The notes under the pieces are model-generated. The model was not told where the DNA came from. It did no database searches and saw only the letters and a list, made by a program, of their open reading frames with translations. The position numbers and the translations under genes are program-made. From assembly GCA_023666975.1 (NCBI GenBank), contig JAMPAW010000207.1, positions 1 through 5,440 on the forward strand: a stretch of DNA of 5,440 bases, given 5' to 3'. Position 1 is the first letter of the stretch, and each line of letters opens with the position of its first letter. Below are positions 1 to 5,440 of the stretch, in pieces. The DNA comes from Clostridium sp. (GTDB taxonomy: Bacteria > Bacillota_A > Clostridia > Lachnospirales > Lachnospiraceae).

Positions 1-730
1 CATTTAATAATTTAAATGTTTGATCTTTCACCAGTATATCAATCGCTTTCTCTTCTCGCTTTGTCTTTTCCTCCAACATTAAATTTAAACAAAATCTTTC
101 TTCATCAAACACATTAATTTGTGGACATTTGGGTGACATCAAATACATCATACAGTGCTGCATTAACTTCATCGCAATCGTTTCTGCATTCTTATTTACA
201 TGTTTACGATACACCGGCAAATAATTTACCAAGCTTATTTTTGTCATATTATCTGAAACATCACTTACTTCATTTAAGCTATCATCTATATCCAAATTAT
301 CCAGTGAAAAATCAAAGGATCGCTTAACCCATACCCCGTCATCTTTAAAAATACTCTCAACCTCTGTCTTTTGGAATGCCTTCAACCACGAAAAACGTCC
401 AACCCCTTTACCGCCTTTATCGGCACGATAGGCAGAATCCGACTGTAAAAACGAGCGCATATTATTCTCATCTAATCCAACTCCGTTATCTATTATTGTG
501 AAGCCGATAACGTCATTTATGCTACTGTCTATTCCATCGATACTCGCAACTTGTTGAGGTTCTCTTATAATTTGAATATCAATACGCCCCTCAAAATCCT
601 CTTTACTTTGTCGCTCCTCAATGGCATAAATAGAATTTACCACTGCTTCGTATAACGGAATCAATGGCTGCGTTTTAGGTAAATCAAAATTTTTAACTCT
701 CCCCACCAAATCTATTGTAAACCCGGCCAT
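1..730 (-). CDS. GHKL-type ATPase (gyrase/Hsp90/MutL-like ATP-binding protein), N-terminal part, 3' end off window
   Basis: An open frame of 243 complete residues starts at ATG 730-728 and stays open to base 1, so the C-terminus lies outside the window. The start is set by an AGGAG site (741-737) six bases upstream. The protein begins MAGFTIDLVGRV and shows the Bergerat ATP-binding fold motifs in order: the N box E28-x3-N32 (in EAVVNSIYA), the G1 box D81-N-G-V-G85 (in IIDNGVGL), and the glycine-rich ATP lid G106-G-K-G-V-G-R112. E28 and N32 are the expected catalytic-base and Mg-binding positions, and all key residues are present. The family uses ATP-driven dimer closure, as in MutL, Hsp90, gyrase B and MORC. 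Here it follows a type III-like mod-res pair on the same strand with a 78-base gap, which suggests a restriction or defence role. GHKL proteins related to MutL/MORC have been described in restriction-modification operons. No signal peptide or membrane segment is visible. The ATPase fold is firm; the substrate and subfamily are not. Confidence 0.88.
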   Translation of the reverse strand, partial: MAGFTIDLVGRVKNFDLPKTQPLIPLYEAVVNSIYAIEERQSKEDFEGRIDIQIIREPQQVASIDGIDSSINDVIGFTIIDNGVGLDENNMRSFLQSDSAYRADKGGKGVGRFSWLKAFQKTEVESIFKDDGVWVKRSFDFSLDNLDIDDSLNEVSDVSDNMTKISLVNYLPVYRKHVNKNAETIAMKLMQHCMMYLMSPKCPQINVFDEERFCLNLMLEEKTKREEKAIDILVKDQTFKLLN

Positions 731-808
731 AATCTTCTCCTTCTCTCGTCTATATTTATCTGTCTCTACAATTTATATATATGTTTCACTACCGTTTGCT
801 GTTTACGG
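731..808 (-). promoter_or_regulatory. intergenic leader of the GHKL ATPase gene with Shine-Dalgarno site
   Basis: This 78-base gap separates the stop of the res nuclease end (TAG, 811-809) from the GHKL start. It holds a strong ribosome-binding site, AGAAGGAG (744-737), with AGGAG six bases from the ATG. It also holds an AT-rich run (about 769-784, with TATATATA) that could serve as a -10 region, but no convincing -35 hexamer sits 16-18 bases upstream of it. A weak inverted repeat (CCGT...ACGG, 4-bp arms) lies just after the res stop and has no T-run, so it is not a credible intrinsic terminator. The simplest reading is read-through from res, with separate translation initiation. An additional internal promoter is possible but not supported. 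Confidence 0.4.
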
Positions 809-1135
809 CTAAAACCTCTCTTCCAGCGGCACCCAGCTTTCATCGGACATATCATCAACATACTCCGTATTATTGATAAACAGTTCTTCCTGAGAATCTC
901 TCACAAATCCCCAATGTAGTTTATATTTTTCTGCATACTGCTTAAATGCGTTGAATTTATTACCAATCTGCAGATCAATATTTTTACTGTGACCTGACAC
1001 CTCACCACCTTTTGTTTCAATTATCCAATCTGTGCCATCTTTTAAATGTACAACATAATCCGGATAAAATAACCATTGTTTTAAGAGCGCATCTGTATAT
1101 ACAACCGATAAATATTGCTGTCCGGTGTCGCATTT
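809..1135 (-). pseudogene. detached C-terminal PD-(D/E)XK endonuclease end of the Res-like protein (-1 frame)
   Basis: This stop-bounded frame is in the -1 phase relative to the helicase ORF and encodes what should be the C-terminal end of the same Res protein. Read from 1129 it gives DTGQQYLSVVYTDALL, then KQWLFYPDYVVHLKDG, IIETKGGE and finally VPLEERF before TAG. It carries the type III Res nuclease signature: D in YPDYVV, and E-x-K in IIETKGG about 20 residues later. It has no ribosome-binding site of its own and no good start. A GTG at 1000 would begin after the ExK motif, so an independently translated product would lack the active site. There are no further stops or shifts to its natural end, so the reading frame looks well preserved and the break looks recent. 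With one base restored at about 1131, the whole gene 809-3015 becomes 2208 nt, exactly 736 codons (735 aa). Confidence 0.8.
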
Positions 1136-3015
1136 TTATAAAACCATTCTACATTCTCATTTGACTCGCAATATCGCTCAAAGAGCCTCTCAGGTAAACT
1201 TCTTGTCTTATCAGTACAAAATTCATTCGTATACTCTTTGTAAGCATTCAATCGGAACAGCATTCGTTTTTTAACTTCACTGTACTTATACACTTCCATT
1301 TCGGGAATAGTAAACGACGTTGTCTTAGGTTTCAACATGAACGACATCTGCGCTCCACCCATCTGGGCAGTAACATTTTTGAAGTCTATCTTTAATTGTT
1401 TCGCATTATTGATTACAAATGCATAAAAATCTGAGTTATCCAACTCAATAAGTTTATATTTTGTCTTCTTCCCCTTGCTGAACATTCTCCGCAATATATT
1501 CTTTACTTTCTGCGCCTGCATCCCAGTTACTTTCTTAATTTCATCAACAGAATGTAACAAATATATGCCATGAGAATGAGTATTCACAGTGGTCTTTATC
1601 CTAATTTGATTCTTCGCTCCACTTCCCACTAAATCTTCCGTTGTCCGAAAAACACCCTGCAATATTTTACTATCTATCTCATGGCTAAAATTATAGCCAC
1701 CAGCTTCAAGATTTTCCCTGTTTACGCGCTTATCACTCCCAAGAGAATACTTATCTTTAAAATAATCATATACCTTAACTAATGTCTCCCGTTCCCCCAA
1801 TCCATCAAAATCAAGATTACGCAACTCTTTTGTCAGCGTAAAGCCTTTCGCCTCATCCTTGAGAAATAACCGGCGTACCTGATATACCTTATCCAGTGAA
1901 GAAAGCAGACCCATTTTATACTGTGTGTCCAAAGTATAAATATAACAGTAATCAAGTGTATTTATACCATAATGTTTGTGTTCCGGCATTCTCCTGATTC
2001 GTCCAATTGTTTGGATTTGAAAATCCTCGCTTCCGCCTTCACGGAGCTTAACCAATATCTTTGCGCGTGGACAATCCCATCCAGTGGAAATCGCCTGTTT
2101 CATAAGCAAAAATGCGGCAGAACCGTCCGGATTTATAAGATCATCTCCTACATTTTTTTCATCACTCATCCAGATATTGACCATGCCATTATCGTAAGTA
2201 TAGCCCATATCTGCTAATTTATCTTCTACTGCCTTAATCGTTTCAGGTTGCCCCATCGGAAATTGAATGAGAACAAGCGGTCGAATATTAACACCCATTA
2301 ATTTATACGCTTCTGCCACTTCTTTTCGCTTTTCATCAGCCAAATCCAGCAGATAATCATAATCATTCTGAATCTCTCTGCTCTCATCTACACCCTCATT
2401 AACATAGATAGCACGGGTAATCAATCCCGCATTAATAACCTCTTCCTCCGGTATTTCATAATATTCCTGATGTGATACCTTATTTGCGGTAGCGGAAACA
2501 CGAATAATATTTTTTGCATTAAATGCACTAATAACATCATCTGCCTTTTTCGTATTATTCAGATGTTCCTCATCAATAATAACAATAAATCGTACACCCT
2601 CTCTATGCGCCTCTGCAATCTTCTCAAACAGATTGGAACGCTCACTATCCTTTAGTGCTGTATTACCTTTTTTCGTCACCAGTTCCCAGTTGATAAATGT
2701 AATACTCCCCGCTTCAAAACCGAACAGCATAGAATGAATCAGATTTCTCGTGTCACGCTGTGGTGTGAGAGCGTCCATACTATCCTTACTCTGTTCTTCC
2801 AAATTTCCTTTACCCGGACAAAGCCACACAAATGCAGTATGACCATCTGTATTTTTCAAGTATTCATCTATGTATTTGATAAGAATGACCGTTTTTCCTG
2901 CTCCAGTAGGCGCTTTTATAGTGATAACCTGCTTACTGCCTATATCGGAAGTCTTATCAATCAAAAAATCCACGCAATCATTTTGGAATTCAAAATCTTT
3001 GATGCCGTTTACCAT
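1081..3015 (-). CDS. type III restriction Res-like SF2 helicase/translocase, frameshifted before its nuclease domain
   Basis: This 644-aa DEAD/DEAH-type SF2 ATPase resembles type III restriction (Res) subunits, which form a complex with Mod, translocate or diffuse on DNA with ATP, and cut unmethylated DNA. Motifs in order are Walker A APTGAGKT (35-42), Walker B/DEEH (148-151 in VIIDEEHL), motif III SAT (174-176 in RVSATANK), motif V QAISTGWDC (307-315) and motif VI QTIGRIRR (335-342). All helicase residues are intact. A long spacer follows, then the start of the nuclease domain (RSLPERLFERYCE, 605-617; WFYKN, 624-628). The frame breaks after N628, and the last 16 residues (ending YIQMRS) are out of family frame. 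The true end (nuclease PD...ExK) lies at 809-1135 in the -1 phase. The start ATG 3015 overlaps the mod stop by 7 bases (ATGGTAA) and is served by AGGAG (3024-3020) and an upstream GGGAGG (3031-3026), so translation is probably coupled to mod. Repaired length would be 735 aa, shorter than EcoP15I Res (about 970 aa). The helicase assignment is sure. Whether the product is active, or the gene is a pseudogene, is open. Confidence 0.9.
   Translation of the reverse strand: MVNGIKDFEFQNDCVDFLIDKTSDIGSKQVITIKAPTGAGKTVILIKYIDEYLKNTDGHTAFVWLCPGKGNLEEQSKDSMDALTPQRDTRNLIHSMLFGFEAGSITFINWELVTKKGNTALKDSERSNLFEKIAEAHREGVRFIVIIDEEHLNNTKKADDVISAFNAKNIIRVSATANKVSHQEYYEIPEEEVINAGLITRAIYVNEGVDESREIQNDYDYLLDLADEKRKEVAEAYKLMGVNIRPLVLIQFPMGQPETIKAVEDKLADMGYTYDNGMVNIWMSDEKNVGDDLINPDGSAAFLLMKQAISTGWDCPRAKILVKLREGGSEDFQIQTIGRIRRMPEHKHYGINTLDYCYIYTLDTQYKMGLLSSLDKVYQVRRLFLKDEAKGFTLTKELRNLDFDGLGERETLVKVYDYFKDKYSLGSDKRVNRENLEAGGYNFSHEIDSKILQGVFRTTEDLVGSGAKNQIRIKTTVNTHSHGIYLLHSVDEIKKVTGMQAQKVKNILRRMFSKGKKTKYKLIELDNSDFYAFVINNAKQLKIDFKNVTAQMGGAQMSFMLKPKTTSFTIPEMEVYKYSEVKKRMLFRLNAYKEYTNEFCTDKTRSLPERLFERYCESNENVEWFYKNATPDSNIYRLYIQMRS
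1129..1132 (-). other. frameshift point in the res-like gene (apparent loss of one G)
   Basis: On the minus strand the sequence reads TAT AAA AAT GCG ACA CCG in the helicase frame. Adding one G (AAT GGC GAC ACC GGA CAG CAA TAT) gives YKNGDTGQQY, which runs straight into LSVVYTDALL and the nuclease motifs in the other phase. As I recall the Res family, a Y-K-N-G-D-x-G stretch at this place is typical, so a single G deletion between 1132 and 1130 explains the break economically. The total length with one added base is an exact multiple of three. Confidence 0.75.
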
Positions 3016-4754
3016 AATTCTCCTGCCTCCCGAAGTTCAAAATCAAAATAGCAATCCGGAATGATATAGATATTTACGCTCTGTAGCATCTTTTCTTGCG
3101 AAGTGGAAAAAAGAACATCCTGATTGATAAAAACAGCTTGCAAATCTGCGTAATCAGCAAAGTGCTTTTCAAAATCATCCATTTCCTCATCATTCATGAT
3201 GATAACATACCTTTTATTGTCGATTTTGATACCATATTGTAACTGTATCATTTCTTCAATATGTTCCAATAAATCATCATAGATTTCTTCGCTATCTTTA
3301 GCCACAAAATCAGTTTTGTAGTATTTTAAATTAGCGGGTAATCTTTCAGAATACTCGCTACCATCTACACGTTTTCCCGTTATAACCGTTTTCAAGCGTT
3401 GATAGGTAACAGCTTCGCAAATATTGTTTTCATTGTTTGTGCAAAGAATAAAATGACGACCTCCACCATCTTCTTGATTTAATTCCATAACCGCCTGCCC
3501 GGTTGTTCCAGAACCCGCAAAAAAATCAAGAATAGTTGATTCTTCATTAGCAGTAAACCTCAAAAGATTTTTTATAATTTCCACATCCTTTGGATTTTGA
3601 AAAGCAGTCTCCCCCAAAAGACTTCTCAACTTTTTTGTCGCTGCACGCCCATCTTTATAAAAAATACTATATGGTGTCGAACCTTCATTATCAACCAAAT
3701 ATGTTTTTTTACAAGGAACACTACTTTCGTCTACACCAAAATGTACTAGACCTTGGGCAATTATTTCATCCATTCTCTCTTTTGTTGGATAAACCCAACC
3801 TCTATTTGGGATTTTAACTGGCTTTTGGGTAATTGGATGTAATACTTCATATTTAGGACCTCCGCCACCTGGCCATGAAATATCAGAAGGAAAATATATT
3901 CCATTTTCATCTATACAATTATAATGCGAATGATTTTTAGCGGGATGATTGTTAGGTAATGCTTTATACCAATTTCTCAACTCAATAGTCATCTTCTCAT
4001 AGTTATTTCCATAGGCTTTTTTTATCCTTGCATATTCCTTATATATATCATCTATTCCTTGTTTCCGCTCTTTCCATTCGACTTTTTCTCTTTTTAAATA
4101 ATCCAATGAGTTAGCATAACAAAGTATATATTCATGTGAAACAGATATATACTTTGAATCATTCTTTCTACCTGCTGCCCAAACTAAATTAGCCACAAAA
4201 TTTTCTGCTCCCAGTATATCATCACATATCAGTTTTAATTGTGCTTGTTCATTGTCGTCTATGCTAATAAAAATACACCCTCCAATTGTCAATAATTGTT
4301 TCGCAATTTGAAGTCTTTTCTTCATAAACGAAATCCACTTTGAATGTCTGAATCCATCTAACACATCAACAAAACTATCATCGTATCTAAAATCTTTACT
4401 CCCCGTATTATACGGCGGATCAATATAAATTACATCAATCTTCCCTCTATGTGTTTTCTCCAGCAACTTCAAAGAATGCAGATTATCTCCCTCTAAAAGG
4501 AAGTTATATTCCTCACTATCCAGATTTCCAACAATCTCCCGCTCCTTTACTTCCGTAAACACTGGAATATGTGTCTGCATTTTTACATCCACTTCTTCCT
4601 CATGTTCTTCCCATACAAGACCATATTTCTTAGAAGTAAGTTCCTTTTCTATCTGATTAATTGCAATCAAAGACTCATCATCACTATGCTGCTCTTTCAG
4701 TTTCTCCAGGAAGCTTATCATTTGCTCTCGCTTAATCTGCGACAAATTTGCCAT
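3009..4754 (-). CDS. type III Mod-like site-specific DNA adenine methyltransferase (beta class)
   Basis: This intact 581-aa protein is predicted to transfer a methyl group from S-adenosylmethionine to N6 of adenine in a short asymmetric site, and to supply target recognition for the Res partner. The motif order is that of beta-class enzymes. Catalytic motif IV DPPY (112-115, in VIYIDPPYNTG) comes first, then a long variable region (about 190-400) that should contain the target recognition domain, then the AdoMet-binding motif I FAGSG (412-416, in LDFFAGSGTTGQ). An N-terminal helical stretch (about 5-40) precedes the catalytic core. The acidic C-terminal part (about 485-581) has no motif I recognise and probably mediates subunit contacts. 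ATG 4754 is chosen because AGGAG (4767-4763) sits eight bases upstream and the MANLSQIKRE beginning matches how I recall these proteins starting. The AGGAG shares its first A with the TGA stop of the upstream nuclease gene. The 3' end overlaps res by 7 bases. No frame damage is seen, so modification is probably functional. The recognition sequence cannot be read from the protein. Confidence 0.93.
   Translation of the reverse strand: MANLSQIKREQMISFLEKLKEQHSDDESLIAINQIEKELTSKKYGLVWEEHEEEVDVKMQTHIPVFTEVKEREIVGNLDSEEYNFLLEGDNLHSLKLLEKTHRGKIDVIYIDPPYNTGSKDFRYDDSFVDVLDGFRHSKWISFMKKRLQIAKQLLTIGGCIFISIDDNEQAQLKLICDDILGAENFVANLVWAAGRKNDSKYISVSHEYILCYANSLDYLKREKVEWKERKQGIDDIYKEYARIKKAYGNNYEKMTIELRNWYKALPNNHPAKNHSHYNCIDENGIYFPSDISWPGGGGPKYEVLHPITQKPVKIPNRGWVYPTKERMDEIIAQGLVHFGVDESSVPCKKTYLVDNEGSTPYSIFYKDGRAATKKLRSLLGETAFQNPKDVEIIKNLLRFTANEESTILDFFAGSGTTGQAVMELNQEDGGGRHFILCTNNENNICEAVTYQRLKTVITGKRVDGSEYSERLPANLKYYKTDFVAKDSEEIYDDLLEHIEEMIQLQYGIKIDNKRYVIIMNDEEMDDFEKHFADYADLQAVFINQDVLFSTSQEKMLQSVNIYIIPDCYFDFELREAGELW
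3016..3031 (-). promoter_or_regulatory. stacked ribosome-binding sites for the res-like gene inside the mod 3' end
   Basis: Within the last codons of mod there are two Shine-Dalgarno-like tracts, GGGAGG (3031-3026, 10 bases from the res ATG) and AGGAG (3024-3020, only 4 bases from it). Together with the ATGGTAA stop/start overlap they support ATG 3015 as the res start and suggest translational coupling that ties Res output to Mod translation. Confidence 0.6.
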
Positions 4755-4769
4755 ATTTCAATCTCCTCA
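4755..4769 (-). promoter_or_regulatory. ribosome-binding site of mod overlapping the upstream stop codon
   Basis: TGAGGAG combines the TGA stop of the helicase-nuclease gene (4769-4767) with the AGGAG of mod (4767-4763), eight bases before ATG 4754. The arrangement fixes the mod start and argues for one transcript with re-initiating ribosomes. No room is left for a promoter. Confidence 0.7.
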
Positions 4770-5440
4770 TTTGCTGATTTCTGAGTATTCTTTTTTACTA
4801 AGGCATAAGTAATTCAGATAACAAGACGAACACTTTTCCTTGCTGCATTTTTTCTCCAAATGATTTGCTCTGATATTTTTTGCAGCTTCCTTTATTTCAG
4901 TTGCGACATCATCCGTCAACCCTTCCGTAACCCGAACTCTTTCATTCTCTGCATTATCCAAATTCAAAATTTCCAAATAGTCCGCCTTGTGTCCAGTAAG
5001 TTCCTGATATCCTAATGCATATATACGGAGCTGCTCTGCATTTACACACTCTGTCACATCTCTGTCCGCTGTTTTAAAATCTACAATGGTTGTTTTCACT
5101 TCTCCGGACAATTCCCGTCTTTTCACCAAGTCAATACGTCCATTTACCTTAATCCCATCCCCCATATCAAGCTCTATATAAGCCTCTGCCATTTCAATAT
5201 TTTTGAAATCTGCCTCGTTTTTTACAAAGTAGCTGTCTACTGATCTCTTTGCCCCGGCGAGCATATTCTCTGCCAACTTTTCATTTGCATAAGGCAAATA
5301 GAAAGTTTCATCAACAATTGACGCAACTTCTTCTCTTGTGAGGTCTCCGCCTTCTATATACTTTCGATGAATATTTCTCACAATATTATGCATAGCAATT
5401 CCATGCCCCATAGAGGCAGCAAGGGGCTGAACAAATCCAT
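4767..5440 (-). CDS. C-terminal RecB-family PD-(D/E)XK nuclease domain, probably tail of a UvrD/AddA-like helicase (5' end off window)
   Basis: The frame is open to the right edge. Nine residues (GFVQPLAAS) precede the first in-window methionine at 5411, so that ATG is probably internal and the gene starts outside. Counting from that Met, the RecB/Cas4-type nuclease motifs appear in order: H8 (in GIAMHNIV), D94 (in GRIDLV), D111-x-K113 (in IVDFKT) and Q127-x3-Y131 (in EQLRIYALGYQ). All active-site residues are present. The C-terminus has a cysteine cluster C189-x4-C194-x2-C197-x5-C203. The C-terminal domains of UvrD-like helicase-nucleases and Cas4/AddB proteins often carry such clusters, in some cases as an iron-sulfur site. 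Known relatives couple ATP-driven unwinding to single-strand DNA degradation. Here the gene leads directly into mod (12-base gap), which suggests a DNA-degrading partner in a restriction-type defence locus. The helicase motors are not visible in this window, so a stand-alone Cas4-like nuclease remains possible. The nuclease call is strong; the helicase fusion is inference. Confidence 0.82.
   Translation of the reverse strand, partial: GFVQPLAASMGHGIAMHNIVRNIHRKYIEGGDLTREEVASIVDETFYLPYANEKLAENMLAGAKRSVDSYFVKNEADFKNIEMAEAYIELDMGDGIKVNGRIDLVKRRELSGEVKTTIVDFKTADRDVTECVNAEQLRIYALGYQELTGHKADYLEILNLDNAENERVRVTEGLTDDVATEIKEAAKNIRANHLEKKCSKEKCSSCYLNYLCLSKKEYSEISK

Noticed and set aside
121..327. Plus-strand 68-codon open frame
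   Set aside because: It lies wholly antisense to the GHKL ATPase, whose motifs are clear, and has no ribosome-binding site or recognisable protein pattern.
789..808. Intrinsic terminator after the res-like gene
   Set aside because: The inverted repeat has only 4-bp arms (CCGT/ACGG) with a 9-base loop and no following T-run on the transcribed strand.
765..808. Dedicated promoter for the GHKL gene
   Set aside because: TATATATA-like -10 candidates exist in the AT-rich run, but no TTGACA-like hexamer lies at 16-18 bases, so AT-richness alone explains them.
809..1000. Independent 63-aa gene starting at GTG 1000
   Set aside because: It is the in-phase end of the Res nuclease domain. The frame extends upstream to 1135 with family sequence, and there is no Shine-Dalgarno site at 1000.
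1125..1145. Canonical -1 ribosomal slippery heptamer at the res break
   Set aside because: In the zero frame the codons are TAT AAA AAT. Slipping back one base would put the P-site tRNA on TAA, so the X-XXY-YYZ rule is not met.
1972..2217. Plus-strand open frames opposite the Res-like helicase (also 2734-3051 and 2870-3064)
   Set aside because: They are antisense to conserved helicase motifs, have low-complexity or random composition, and lack plausible start signals.
3590..3817. Plus-strand open frames opposite mod (also 4569-4784)
   Set aside because: They are reverse-strand shadows of the methyltransferase coding sequence, with no supporting ribosome-binding site.
5409..5411. ATG at 5411 as the true start of the RecB-type nuclease gene
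   Set aside because: The same frame continues upstream to the edge with residues (QPLAAS before MGHGIAMH) that fit a nuclease domain entrance, so the methionine is probably internal.

Overview
The window is about 5.4 kb of AT-rich DNA in which every recognisable gene lies on the minus strand. The genes are tightly packed, with strong AGGAG-type Shine-Dalgarno sites. Protein style, codon use and ribosome-binding sites fit a low-GC Bacillota genome, probably a Clostridia or Lachnospiraceae relative. That assignment is inference; no rRNA or taxonomic marker is present.

In transcription order (right to left) the layout is as follows. (1) 4767-5440 holds the C-terminal end of a RecB/Cas4-like PD-(D/E)XK nuclease domain, probably the tail of a UvrD/AddA-type helicase-nuclease whose start lies beyond the right edge. 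(2) 3009-4754 is an intact 581-aa beta-class DNA adenine methyltransferase of the type III Mod kind. (3) 809-3015 is a type III Res-like SF2 helicase-endonuclease gene. It is interrupted by an apparent one-base deletion near 1131, so the helicase part (1081-3015) is cut off from the PD-(D/E)XK nuclease end, which lies in the -1 frame (809-1135). (4) 1-730 is the N-terminal 243 residues of a GHKL (gyrase/Hsp90/MutL-type) ATPase that runs off the left edge.

Genes 1 and 2 are 12 bases apart, genes 2 and 3 overlap by 7 bases, and genes 3 and 4 are 78 bases apart. They look like one operon whose promoter and terminator both lie outside the window. The set (helicase-nuclease, modification methylase, restriction translocase-nuclease, GHKL ATPase) reads as a composite anti-phage restriction-modification locus. 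The methylase would mark self DNA. The Res-like protein would translocate on and cut unmodified DNA. The flanking helicase-nuclease and GHKL ATPase are possible extra effector or clamp modules. As it stands, the Res reading frame predicts a helicase without its catalytic nuclease motif, so classical type III cleavage should be lost unless the break is a sequencing error, a reversible mutation or a recoding site.

No RNA genes, insertion sequences, CRISPR arrays or attachment sites were seen. No stretch longer than 300 bases lacks a gene.
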